A stretch of 53,382 bases of DNA from Flavobacteriales bacterium (GTDB lineage: Bacteria; Bacteroidota; Bacteroidia; Flavobacteriales_C; GCA-002722245): the NCBI GenBank assembly GCA_002722245.1, contig PBLA01000016.1:1-53382 (forward strand), given 5' to 3'. Below, one piece after another: positions 9,320 to 18,237 of the stretch (position 1 is the first letter of the stretch; each line of letters starts with the position of its first letter). The position numbers were made by a program, and so were the translations under genes. The notes under the pieces were generated by a model, which was given only the letters and a program-made list of their open reading frames with translations, made no database searches and was not told the origin of the DNA.

Positions 9320-9868
9320 CTAGATAGTATTAATTACTTGCATTAAATCAATAATTGCATCTGCCTTTTCTTTTGTACAATGCCGGTGTTTTTTACCACC
9401 ATGATCAGTGGTATGAATTTTTAAAATTGTTTGAAACTTCTTTCTTATTTTCTTGTCCAATTCCTCACCGTGTCTTTTTTTCACATACGGACTCATAATT
9501 TGATAACTGGAAAAACCAATATTAAGGTCATAACTTTGATTACATTGAATTTTGGCCAATGAAATCAAGGTTAACACATCTAGAATATCTGCTTTTATGA
9601 TATTTGATAATTTTTCTTGAAAAACTAGTTCACTTTTATCATTGTAGGCTGCAGTAAGGTCAGATCTTAAATTTTTGTTCGTTGCTTTTAAATACTCAAG
9701 CAAAGGATCTAAATAAGTTAAAATTTTCTGAAATTTCGGAGTATTCTTTTCTTGATAACACTTGATCATTGAAGTATATATTAAGTTATTTTGAACTTCC
9801 AGTTTAGGACGTATAGTAAATGATAGTGAGATCATCACCGCACATAAAATCAAAACTATTTTTCTCAT
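9320..9868 (-). CDS. Secreted hypothetical protein heading the sia operon
   Basis: 182 residues with a probable signal peptide (residues 1 to about 17, MRKIVLILCAVMISLSF) and a helical, lysine-rich mature part. The C-terminal half has a TTDHGGKKHRHC stretch rich in His and a Cys, which could bind metal, though this is only suggestive. It is first in the operon, 10 bases before the SiaA-like sensor, so a role as a periplasmic signal-binding partner of that sensor is a reasonable inference. I do not recognise a family. Confidence 0.65.
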   Translation of the reverse strand: MRKIVLILCAVMISLSFTIRPKLEVQNNLIYTSMIKCYQEKNTPKFQKILTYLDPLLEYLKATNKNLRSDLTAAYNDKSELVFQEKLSNIIKADILDVLTLISLAKIQCNQSYDLNIGFSSYQIMSPYVKKRHGEELDKKIRKKFQTILKIHTTDHGGKKHRHCTKEKADAIIDLMQVINTI

Positions 9869-10023
9869 AATTCATCGTTTAATTTGGTGGGAATTAATAT
9901 ACTGCGCAAAAGAATCCAAGGTTTCAAATAATTAAATCGTCTGATGAACCTTGAGAATAATAGGCTAACATTTGTGCCAAGTCGCACCATCTTAATTAAC
10001 CATTCTAAAAGAGTAAAAAATGT

Positions 10024-11277
10024 CTACACTTTCGTAAACCAGTCTTTTAACCCCTTTATAATTTGATGAAGCGATTTATTTGAGATCGTATATGGCGGAG
10101 TAGCATAGAGGTATTTTCCAATTGGACGAAGCCATAATCCTTGATCAATAGCATACTGTTTAAATCCTTTGAGGCAATTCGCATCTTTTGTTTCAATCAC
10201 CACCATGCACCCTAAACATCGAATTTCTTGAATGTTTTGATGATAAAATTCAGAAAAAGCACCCTTAAAAACTTGTTCAATGTGGGATACCTTTTCCAAA
10301 TAGTTTTCTCGTTCGAAAATCTCATAGCTTTTTAATCCAACAGCACATGCTAAAGGATTCCCCATAAATGTTGGTCCGTGCATTAGTGCCTCCTCGTAGG
10401 TGTCACCCAAAAAGGCATTAAAAACCGTTGAACTGGCCAAAGTAGCTGCATGTCCTACATATCCAGCAGTCAATGCTTTTCCCAAAATCATAATGTCAGG
10501 AGATATTTTAGCATGGTCACAGGCAAACAGTTTTCCTGTTCTTCCAAAACCAGTAGCAACCTCATCAGCTACAAAAAGCACGTTATACTTTGTACATAAT
10601 AGACGAGCCTCCTTAAGGTATCTGGGACTGTATAATTTAAACCCACCCGCTCCTTGCATAAGGGGTTCTACGATAAAAGCTGCAATACTTTTGTGATGCG
10701 AATTTAAAATACGCTCAAGTTCTTCCACAGCACTTTGCAGTTGTTCTTCTGAAGGATTTACCCCCCCTTGTGGAATGGAGGTATGAAAACCTTTATGCAA
10801 AACATGGGCATAAGAACTTTGATAATCAGGGTCATCTCCCACTTCCATGCATTTGTATGTATCCCCATGATAAGAATTTTTTAACGCGATAAATTTCACC
10901 TTTTCAAAATTCCCTTTGTTGCTCCAAAACTGAACAGCCATTTTCAGGGCTACCTCTACAGCCACGGATCCACTGTCCGAAAAGAAGACATGATTCAAAC
11001 CTTCTGGGGTAATTTCCACCAATTTTTCAGCAAATTGCTCGACGGGTTCGTGAGTAATCCCGCCCAGCATCACGTGGGCAAATTTTTCCAACTGAACATT
11101 CATCGCCTGATTCAACTCGTCATTGTTGTATCCATGTATTGCTGCCCACCATGACGAAACGCCATCAATTAAAACACGACCATCTTCTAATGTTAAGAAT
11201 TCTCTTTCGGCACCTACTACTTTTAATCGAGGTTCATTCAACTGATGTTGAGAATATGGATACCAAACGTTACTCAT
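10024..11277 (-). CDS. bioA: Adenosylmethionine-8-amino-7-oxononanoate aminotransferase (biotin synthesis)
   Basis: 417 residues, full length for BioA. It is a class III PLP-dependent aminotransferase that converts KAPA to DAPA with S-adenosylmethionine as amino donor. Visible signatures: N-terminal WYPYSQH and the SSWWAAIHGY substrate-site motif, SDSGSVAVEVALKMA, NSYHGDT, DEVATGFGRTG with the PLP-pyridine Asp238, and the Schiff-base lysine in LGKALTAGY (Lys267). No other bio gene lies within the window, so here bioA is isolated. Transcribed divergently from the Lacal_2735-type gene across about 145 bases. Soluble and cytoplasmic. Confidence 0.95.
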   Translation of the reverse strand: MSNVWYPYSQHQLNEPRLKVVGAEREFLTLEDGRVLIDGVSSWWAAIHGYNNDELNQAMNVQLEKFAHVMLGGITHEPVEQFAEKLVEITPEGLNHVFFSDSGSVAVEVALKMAVQFWSNKGNFEKVKFIALKNSYHGDTYKCMEVGDDPDYQSSYAHVLHKGFHTSIPQGGVNPSEEQLQSAVEELERILNSHHKSIAAFIVEPLMQGAGGFKLYSPRYLKEARLLCTKYNVLFVADEVATGFGRTGKLFACDHAKISPDIMILGKALTAGYVGHAATLASSTVFNAFLGDTYEEALMHGPTFMGNPLACAVGLKSYEIFERENYLEKVSHIEQVFKGAFSEFYHQNIQEIRCLGCMVVIETKDANCLKGFKQYAIDQGLWLRPIGKYLYATPPYTISNKSLHQIIKGLKDWFTKV

Positions 11278-11421
11278 TTGAAGGATTTCCTAACCGTGCA
11301 AATATCAGCATTTAGTTATGTAGAACCCAACAAAAATTAAAGAAGTCAGGATAAGTAAAATCAATACCTCTAAAAACACTCACATCAATTTTATTTATAC
11401 ATTGGTGTAAAATCATTTACT

Positions 11422-11604
11422 ATGGGCTTATTCTCGTTTTTTAAAAAAGAAACTGAAATCGAAAAACTTCAAAAGAAATATAAAAAACTTTTGCAGGAAT
11501 CATTTGACTTATCCAAAACTGATCGCGCTGCTTCTGATTTAAAACGGGGAGAAGCAGAAGCCATTGCAGATCAAATAGAACAATTAAAAAACAACCCGTC
11601 CTAA
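11422..11604 (+). CDS. Lacal_2735 family small protein
   Basis: 60 residues. It starts with MGLFSFFKKETEIEKLQKKY, the typical opening of the Bacteroidota-restricted Lacal_2735 family, and then forms a charged helical hairpin ending in DQIEQLKNN. It has no membrane segment and is predicted to be a coiled coil. The family has no established function. The downstream fused flavin reductase gene starts 12 bases later at its ATG, so the two are probably one transcript. Confidence 0.8.
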   Translation: MGLFSFFKKETEIEKLQKKYKKLLQESFDLSKTDRAASDLKRGEAEAIADQIEQLKNNPS

Positions 11605-11616
11605 AGTTTGTTCACT

Positions 11617-12669
11617 ATGAATCTATATTTCAATAAAGAAGACATAGAAAAACTAGACAAACGGTTTAAAGTAAATTTAATGAATTCCCTAAGCGGGTAT
11701 AAATCTGCCAATCTGATTGGATCAATCAATTCCAAAGGCAATACAAACTTAGCGATTTTCTCATCGGTTATTCATTTAGGATCTGATCCTGCATTAATGG
11801 GGTTCATTCAACGTCCCACATCCGTGCCAAGAGACACATATAATAACATCCAAGAAAATGGATGTTTTACCATAAATCAAGTTCATAAAAACATTGTAGG
11901 AAAAGCCCACTACACTTCTGTTCGATTTGAGGAAGACGAATCGGAATTTCAAGCACTCCAATTACAGGAAGAGTATCTTCAAGATTTTATAGCCCCGTTT
12001 GTAAAAGAATCCTTTGTAAAAATTGGACTACAGTTTGAAGGAGAACATTTATTAAGTAATGGATGCCGTTTAATCATTGGGAAAATAATACACATTAACC
12101 TTGACAAAACCGTAATAAAAAAAGACGGTTCATTGCAATTAGAAGCCGTTGACACAATTGCTGTTTCTGGTTTAGATCAATATTATCTTGGGAATTTTCA
12201 GAAAAGATACCCCTATGCAAAAAGGCATGATATAAAACAACAACTAAAAATGCCCAAAAAAGAGCGACCCGATAATGTTGTTTATGATGAGGAAACTAAA
12301 AAATATGATGCCGCGCTAAAAAAATATGGTACAAGTGTAGGGGCCCCACTTATTGAATTTGAGGATTTGGGGAATTGGAAAAGAATGGGAAGCCAAAAGG
12401 TTAATCACCACTTAGAAACACGATATCTTAAAATAAAAGAACAGTACCAAGAAGTTTTAGAATTGTATACATGGAATCAAAGGGTATACAATTCAAAATT
12501 TAATTTTGAACCACTCACAGGCTCAATATATCATCTTTACCAAAAGGAAAACGGTGAAGAATTCCTTTCTCAAATTCCTCCTGAAGACTGGAAAAAAACA
12601 CACGTTGGATCCTTTAAACTAGACCTGGATCGCGTTTTTATAAAAGTAGATGATTCAGAATTTGAATAA
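11617..12669 (+). CDS. Flavin reductase-like domain fused to DUF2452
   Basis: 350 residues from the ATG at 11617; a TTG at 11608 is also in frame but less likely. Residues 1 to about 205 look like an FMN-binding flavin-reductase-like split-barrel domain (LIGSINSKGNTNLAIFSSVIHLGSDPALMG, RDTYNNIQENGCFTIN, late SGLDQYY). From about residue 212 the sequence switches to a DUF2452-type domain (PDNVVYDEETKKYDAALKKYG, VGAP, KFNFEPLTGSIYHLYQ, GSFKLD). An ATG at 12250 sits at the junction, where a separate DUF2452 gene would be expected to begin. I believe the two families are normally separate proteins, so this is a fusion. The biochemical role of DUF2452 is unknown. Confidence 0.8.
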   Translation: MNLYFNKEDIEKLDKRFKVNLMNSLSGYKSANLIGSINSKGNTNLAIFSSVIHLGSDPALMGFIQRPTSVPRDTYNNIQENGCFTINQVHKNIVGKAHYTSVRFEEDESEFQALQLQEEYLQDFIAPFVKESFVKIGLQFEGEHLLSNGCRLIIGKIIHINLDKTVIKKDGSLQLEAVDTIAVSGLDQYYLGNFQKRYPYAKRHDIKQQLKMPKKERPDNVVYDEETKKYDAALKKYGTSVGAPLIEFEDLGNWKRMGSQKVNHHLETRYLKIKEQYQEVLELYTWNQRVYNSKFNFEPLTGSIYHLYQKENGEEFLSQIPPEDWKKTHVGSFKLDLDRVFIKVDDSEFE

Positions 12670-12829
12670 CACGTTAACTTACTAAAAAAAGACAGAAACT
12701 TGCCACACCACCTTATACAGCCTTAATTACCTCAGAAACAATTTGTTGCAAAACTCGTTAAACAAAGTACAGCGAAAGTAATTTTTTGAAACTTTTCGCT
12801 AAAAATTGAATACTTAAACATCAATAATT

Positions 12830-12949
12830 ATGGATAATTGTACTTGCAAAAATTGTAAATGCACTGTGTGTAACTGCAAAAATTGCACCGAAAATAACTG
12901 TAAATGTGATTCATGTAATTGTTTCAAATGTGATTCATGTAATAGTTAA
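12830..12949 (+). CDS. Cysteine-rich metallothionein-like peptide (39 aa)
   Basis: A short frame of 39 codons with 13 cysteines arranged as CxC, CxxC and CxxxxC (at residues 4, 6, 9, 11, 14, 16, 19, 24, 26, 29, 31, 34 and 37). The rest is almost only K, N, D, S and T, and there is no His. This composition is diagnostic of thiolate metal-binding peptides and is very unlikely by chance in AT-rich DNA. It does not match the zinc-finger-like SmtA/BmtA type. The 3' half contains an 18-nt direct repeat with 24-nt period (12902-12919 and 12926-12943), showing growth by internal duplication. Probable role: binding Cu(I), Zn or Cd. It stands alone after the flavin reductase gene and is followed by a weak hairpin. 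Confidence 0.7.
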   Translation: MDNCTCKNCKCTVCNCKNCTENNCKCDSCNCFKCDSCNS

Positions 12950-12980
12950 AAATAGACTGTTAAATTCGTTTCTATTTTTT
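12948..12980. terminator. AT-rich hairpin, possible bidirectional terminator
   Basis: AAAAATAGA (12948-12956) pairs with TCTATTTTT (12971-12979) around a 14-base loop. It begins in the stop codon of the Cys-rich peptide gene and lies before the stop of the converging T9SS gene. The stem is nearly all A/T, so termination strength is uncertain. Confidence 0.4.
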
Positions 12981-12990
12981 AATCCACAAA

Positions 12991-15900
12991 CTATCTTTTA
13001 GTTATTGGAAAAATCACGTTTTTGCCTTTCTGATCACAAATTTTTACAAAATACGTTCCTGGCGACATATCCTTTATATCAACTGATACATTACTACCTG
13101 CTGAAAAATCTGACAAAATTGACTCACCCAAAATAGAAACAATCTCGTAGGTAAAACCTTCCGAAACTGAGTTTTGTATGCTCAAAACAGCATCCGCTGG
13201 ATTCGGGAAAATTGTAATGTTACTTCCTGAAATATCATTTGATGATACCGGTAGTGCAGTAAAACAATCAGAAATAGCATAACAATTAGCTCCCTCACTT
13301 ACCTTTACTTTATAGTTTCCTGGGGGAACAGTAACTGTTCTTGTTGTTAAACTATCAATAAGCTCATCGTTGTTATCACAATCATACCATTCATAAGAGG
13401 CAGCATTTTCATGCGCAACTGTAATTTCCATCCCATCCTGAGTAATTTCTGTATCGAACACCATTTGACAAATCACATCCTCGCAAGTCTCAACAGTAAT
13501 TGACAAGGTATCCGATATATTTCCCATTTTAAACACAACCTCATAAACTCCATCTGTAAGTCCATCGGGATTAAAAATACCCTCTGTTCTGTTTGTTATT
13601 CCAGCTCCAAAATAACCGTTGGTAGTATCCGATAAGAGAACATGATTTTCTGCATCCTGATAGGAACAACTCCAAACTGCTGATAAATCATATTCACGCC
13701 ATTCGTTGCACACAGTATTTATATCAGAAGTTGTAATTTCAATCTCTTGTGCAGGAGGAAGATACATTGTTGGCAAGCCTTGTGAGGACATAGCGCTTGT
13801 ACCATTTACAATAGAGTAGGATAATCCGGTTCCAGCGTTAATATTTCCTTCAATTTTCTTTAACCCTTGTTTACTGTAATCCATAGTATACAAATTACCA
13901 TCTGGTCCCAGCTCCATGGCGTATCCTCCAAATGAATCCCCATAACTAACACAAGAGTTTTGAATGATTGCTTGATCTCCTGAGCTTATGTCTAAAAATT
14001 CCATAGTTTTTCTAAATCCACCACTTACATATACACCTTTATTATCTGGTGTAAACACAATATCATACCCTCCAATAATTTTATCTGTTGGCGATATTCC
14101 CACTCTATTGCTTAACGTTCCTGTAGCATTGTCAAAATCATACAAATTAACCTGTTGATCCATATAAGGGTACGCAGCAGGATAGGTCTCTCCCAGTTGA
14201 TGACTATCCCATGAAAAAGCTATTCCCCCACGAGCTTTCTCTAGGGTTAAAGATCTTCCAACAGATTGAGAAAGGTTTGAATTTTCCAAATCCAATCCTT
14301 GTGCTGTTATTAAATATAGGTTGTAATTCGCAGAACCGTACTCTTGTACTGCAACCCAAATATCAACACCATTGGCATGTTTAGTAGCCGCAATTCCTTC
14401 GGTTGTATTTTCAATTAAATTAGTTGGTCCTTTTAACAAAACGCCTTCTTTTGAAAAGGAAAAATGATTTAATCCGGGTGCTCCTCCTCCAATCACATCA
14501 CCAACTGTAAAAATATGATACTCATCCGGATTCAATGGATGGCGCACGGTTATAATTCCTTGATTAGCACTTGTAACATTTCTCCCATTAATACCTCCTC
14601 CCGTTTCATCACCAGCTAGCAAGCCTTCATAAAGAATCTCGACGTCATCACCAACCCCTTTGTACAAATACTTTCCATTAGAATAAAACAATAAATTGCC
14701 ATCATCATCGGATGCTGCGGTTCCGCCTTCATAATTTACTGTGATTTTTGTGCCCTTAGGATTAATTGGTGTTGTAGCGAGGGTTTCCATGTTCACAATC
14801 ATTGCATCGGTCGCACTCCCTGCATACTTTGAAATATACCAGTTTCTGTGACTCGGCCATTCGTATGGTTTAGCTTCACCCAAACCACAAAAACTTGTGT
14901 CTGCTTGTTCACATTCTTGCACAGTAATTGACAAGGTATCCGATATATTTCCCATTTTAAACACAACCTCATAAACTCCATCTGTAAGTCCATATGGATT
15001 AAAAATCCCCCCTGTTCTGTTTGTTATTCCAGGTCCAAAGTAACCGTTGGTAGTATCAGCAATTAAACTATGCTTCTCTGCAGATTTAGCGGAACATTCC
15101 CAAATTGCATTTAAATCGTATTCTTGCCATTCACTACAAACAGTATCTAAAAGTGAAGTGATTTGTACTTTTTCTGACGGCTGTAAATAAATGTTTGAAA
15201 TACTTCGATGTGGTTCCCCTGTAACAGAAAAAGAGGAAGTAGGCGTTTGTGTATTCACGTCCAAATCTATTCTTTGTAAACCACCATAATCCGATCCATA
15301 ATATAATTTACCATCTGCTCCGATTTCCAAATTAGATAGCCTTGTTTGTAAACTTGTTTTTGTGAATGAAGATCTAATTTGAGATTCAACTCCTGAAGAA
15401 ATATCAAAATAAACTAAATGTAAACCATTACCTGAAACAAAAATCCTGTTATTATCCGGTGAAAAAATCAAATCGTATCCTGCAAGAATTTGATTGTTGG
15501 GCGCAATCTCCATTTTATTGGATAACTCTCCCGTGGAATTGTTAAAGTCATACAACATCAAACCTCTTTCCGCCGTTGGCCAGCTTGCTCCATGAGTAAT
15601 CGCCATTTTACTTCCATCCCATGAGAAAGCTAAACTCCCCCTCAGATAGTCTCCAGTTATTGAATATGCCTTTGCTTGGAACAGGTTTGATTTTTCAAAG
15701 TTTATACCATTGCTTGTTACCAAATAAGCATTAAACTCCCCCTGTGTGGACATAACCATCACCCATATATCAACCCCATTGCTATGTTTAGTGGCAGCAA
15801 TTCCTTCAAAAGTATTATATGAGCCTAATCTTGTAGGACCATTTTTTAAACTTCCATCTTTATTCAATACAAAATGATTACACCCATATATTGGGGCTAT

Positions 15901-17052
15901 TGCATCGTCTACTGTAAACACATGATAGTTATCTGGATCCAGAGGATGCCTTACGGTAATTACACCCTGAGCTGCACTTGAATGTCTCAACTGTACTTCA
16001 TTCCCGGCTAATAATCCATCATAAATAACCTCTTGTGATTCTGCGTTAAATACCTGTCTTCCATTGGAATAAAATAAAATATTCCCCTCATCATCCGATG
16101 CAGCAGTTGTTCCCTCGTAAGCAGATGTTCTTTTTTCATCACGTCCACCTACTTTTGTAGAAACTCCTGTTAAACTGTTGTATATGTAACCATAACTATC
16201 CAATGAATAGGCTGGTGCTGCAAGAAACCAGTTTCTATTCCCAGGCCATTCATAAGCCATTCCTGTAGAATAACCGCAACTTACTGTATCTGCGGGACAT
16301 TCTTCAAACTCAACCGTTACAGTATCTATTGAAACACATCCATATTCATTAGCCGCCTCAACAGAAAATTCTCCACTGGAATGTATTTTAGCACTTTGGT
16401 TCGTGGAACCATTCGACCAGCTATACCCACTAAATACATCCGTGAATAATGTTACCTCTTTTCCTGAACAAGGAAGCCCGCTTTGAGAAATTGTTACTAC
16501 CGGTAGTTCATGTATAACAGTATTTGTTGATTTTGTTTTTGAACACGCATTGGAATCAACTACTGTAACAGAAATATAGTGTGCTGAGTCGAAGTATATC
16601 TGACTGGAAGTTTCACCCGTAGACCACAAATAAGACTCAAAATCATCCGATACTTCCAATTCACCAATTATCCCCTCACAAACAGAATCATTACCTAAAA
16701 TTTGAAAATCCGGACGTGGATTCAATCGTATCACCATCGAATCGACACATGCAACTGTGTTGATGGTATCCGTGTAATACACCATAACATCTGTTATGGT
16801 GTCAATATCGGAATTCCCTTCTACTATTGTATTTGAATCAGTAGTTAAAATGGTCATCAAATTCTGATTATCCTGTAACCAGATTCCGTCAATACTTCCT
16901 TCCGTTAACATCGTATCCAACTGTAGAGAAGAATTTGAACACATTTCAATTAATGAATGTTTTATTTCAAATCCGCACGCTTGTTCTCCCTGACCAAAAA
17001 CGGATGTGGCAAGTAACAAACCACAACAAATACTATTTATTTTAATTTTCAT
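12991..17052 (-). CDS. Large T9SS type A cargo protein with duplicated propeller-like module
   Basis: 1353 residues. Signal peptide 1-20; three Ig-like segments (to about 250, including YLWSTGETS and GYSWSNGSTN); then two tandem copies of a 476-residue module (about 252-715 and 716-1191). Each copy starts with Y-EWP--RNW and has blades of the form EGTTAASDDEGNILFYSNG, GVITVRHPLDPDNYHVFTV and TNGYFG-GITNRT. The pattern is that of beta-propeller proteins seen in Bacteroidota secretomes. The last 75 residues (IFPNPADAVLSI ... GTYFVKI) are a T9SS type A sorting domain. So the protein crosses the outer membrane by T9SS and is probably displayed or released. Substrate unknown. Confidence 0.85.
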   Translation of the reverse strand: MKIKINSICCGLLLATSVFGQGEQACGFEIKHSLIEMCSNSSLQLDTMLTEGSIDGIWLQDNQNLMTILTTDSNTIVEGNSDIDTITDVMVYYTDTINTVACVDSMVIRLNPRPDFQILGNDSVCEGIIGELEVSDDFESYLWSTGETSSQIYFDSAHYISVTVVDSNACSKTKSTNTVIHELPVVTISQSGLPCSGKEVTLFTDVFSGYSWSNGSTNQSAKIHSSGEFSVEAANEYGCVSIDTVTVEFEECPADTVSCGYSTGMAYEWPGNRNWFLAAPAYSLDSYGYIYNSLTGVSTKVGGRDEKRTSAYEGTTAASDDEGNILFYSNGRQVFNAESQEVIYDGLLAGNEVQLRHSSAAQGVITVRHPLDPDNYHVFTVDDAIAPIYGCNHFVLNKDGSLKNGPTRLGSYNTFEGIAATKHSNGVDIWVMVMSTQGEFNAYLVTSNGINFEKSNLFQAKAYSITGDYLRGSLAFSWDGSKMAITHGASWPTAERGLMLYDFNNSTGELSNKMEIAPNNQILAGYDLIFSPDNNRIFVSGNGLHLVYFDISSGVESQIRSSFTKTSLQTRLSNLEIGADGKLYYGSDYGGLQRIDLDVNTQTPTSSFSVTGEPHRSISNIYLQPSEKVQITSLLDTVCSEWQEYDLNAIWECSAKSAEKHSLIADTTNGYFGPGITNRTGGIFNPYGLTDGVYEVVFKMGNISDTLSITVQECEQADTSFCGLGEAKPYEWPSHRNWYISKYAGSATDAMIVNMETLATTPINPKGTKITVNYEGGTAASDDDGNLLFYSNGKYLYKGVGDDVEILYEGLLAGDETGGGINGRNVTSANQGIITVRHPLNPDEYHIFTVGDVIGGGAPGLNHFSFSKEGVLLKGPTNLIENTTEGIAATKHANGVDIWVAVQEYGSANYNLYLITAQGLDLENSNLSQSVGRSLTLEKARGGIAFSWDSHQLGETYPAAYPYMDQQVNLYDFDNATGTLSNRVGISPTDKIIGGYDIVFTPDNKGVYVSGGFRKTMEFLDISSGDQAIIQNSCVSYGDSFGGYAMELGPDGNLYTMDYSKQGLKKIEGNINAGTGLSYSIVNGTSAMSSQGLPTMYLPPAQEIEITTSDINTVCNEWREYDLSAVWSCSYQDAENHVLLSDTTNGYFGAGITNRTEGIFNPDGLTDGVYEVVFKMGNISDTLSITVETCEDVICQMVFDTEITQDGMEITVAHENAASYEWYDCDNNDELIDSLTTRTVTVPPGNYKVKVSEGANCYAISDCFTALPVSSNDISGSNITIFPNPADAVLSIQNSVSEGFTYEIVSILGESILSDFSAGSNVSVDIKDMSPGTYFVKICDQKGKNVIFPITKR
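13480..14907 (-). repeat. Second copy of 476-residue tandem module
   Basis: Encodes residues about 716-1191. A stretch of about 60 bases starting at 13501 is identical to that starting at 14929, while other parts of the two copies have diverged to moderate protein similarity. Confidence 0.75.
14908..16299 (-). repeat. First copy of 476-residue tandem module
   Basis: Encodes residues about 252-715 of the T9SS protein. It aligns with the adjacent copy at an offset of 1428 bases. The end of the module is nearly identical at DNA level to the other copy. Confidence 0.75.
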
Positions 17053-17146
17053 AATACTCTAAAAAAAGAACGAAAATAATGTATTTATTTTATATTTACG
17101 TGTTAAAATATTTACACATATGAAAAAAAAATTATTGATCTCGCTA

Positions 17147-18172
17147 TCATTTATTCACTTCCTGAAATAAAAAATCAATGAGTGATTGCTTTCCTGTTCC
17201 TTGATCAAAACTTATTTCCCAAATGGCTAATCCTAAATTTCCATTCTCTTTAACTGCAGCTACCTTTTCACTTAAGGTTTTTATCCCATTATGAATAATC
17301 ACTCCTTTTTTAGTTTGAATGGTATCGTTATCGTAGGCTTTTTTATGATCTATGAGGTAATCATTATATAGAACAGCTCTCGCCGTAGCTGAATTTCCTG
17401 GAGTATGATTTTTATCAAAACTAATACCATAGAAAGGAACTCCCATAGTGATTTTACTCGCGTTTTCTTCTCCCATTTTATTCAACCAATAAGCGTATCC
17501 ATTATTAAATAAATTCATATCGGAATGATGTCCAATGGCACTCCAAACACCTGCTCCATCATACGACATAATAATTAATTCATCACTGTAGTTTATTAAT
17601 TCTGAAGGATAATGTTTTCCATAATAATCTGTGGCGTATGCATCAAAAGATAACCAAAGGTTATTTTTTTGTGTTGCTGTGTAGAGTTCTTTGAAAAGCG
17701 CTGTAATATGTTTGTTCACAACTGTATCTACGTTATTTGGGTCTGGCCAATGTTCCCAATCAATATTAACCCCATCTAACTTATGAGTTTTACAATAATT
17801 TATAGTTTCTGAAACAAAGTTTTCTCGAGCAATAGGAGATGCTGACATCGGATGAAAAAATGTACTTTTTGTTGCTCCACCTATGGCTAATGTAACTTTT
17901 ACATTTTTCTTATGACAGTGCTTTACAATAAAATCTATTCCATCTAATTCAGAAACATTTAAATTCCCTGATTCATCGGCCCAAGCAAAACATACAATAA
18001 CTTCATCAAGCTTATCTAATGGGGCATGAAGAATAGAATATTTATGTTGATTCCAGGTTGTAAAAAATCCTTTTATCTTTAAAGGATCGCGATTAATTGA
18101 GTTTAGCTGGGCTCTTATAATAGATCCCCATAATAGGAATGATAATAAAATGAAATGTCTTAATGAGTGCAT
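17147..18172 (-). CDS. Secreted GH18 glycoside hydrolase (chitinase-like)
   Basis: 341 residues from the ATG at 18172; an upstream in-frame ATG adds five residues but spoils the signal peptide. Signal peptide is about 1-21. The GH18 barrel shows the beta-strand motif VKVTLAIGGAT (about 92-101) and the catalytic motif DGVNIDWE, with Asp133, Asp138 and the proton donor Glu140. The second Asp of the usual DxxDxDxE is Asn136, as also seen in spore-type GH18 enzymes. There is no T9SS sorting domain, so it probably stays in the periplasm or leaves another way. It acts on beta-1,4-GlcNAc polymers (chitin or peptidoglycan glycan chains). Confidence 0.88.
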   Translation of the reverse strand: MHSLRHFILLSFLLWGSIIRAQLNSINRDPLKIKGFFTTWNQHKYSILHAPLDKLDEVIVCFAWADESGNLNVSELDGIDFIVKHCHKKNVKVTLAIGGATKSTFFHPMSASPIARENFVSETINYCKTHKLDGVNIDWEHWPDPNNVDTVVNKHITALFKELYTATQKNNLWLSFDAYATDYYGKHYPSELINYSDELIIMSYDGAGVWSAIGHHSDMNLFNNGYAYWLNKMGEENASKITMGVPFYGISFDKNHTPGNSATARAVLYNDYLIDHKKAYDNDTIQTKKGVIIHNGIKTLSEKVAAVKENGNLGLAIWEISFDQGTGKQSLIDFLFQEVNK

Positions 18173-18237
18173 TTGACGAAGATACACTCTAATTCAAAAA
18201 AAGGCCATTTAAGCTCAATTAAATAAAATAGCACTTC

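Noticed and set aside
12744-12750. TGTTGCA upstream of the Cys-rich peptide gene, identical to a half of the 38254 palindrome
   Set aside because: No matching left half at the right spacing; a 7-mer is expected by chance several times in this window.
17120-17170. 16-codon plus-strand frame starting MKKKLLISLSF, like a signal peptide start
   Set aside because: Stops after 16 codons and overlaps the end of the GH18 gene on the other strand; probably chance in AT-rich DNA.
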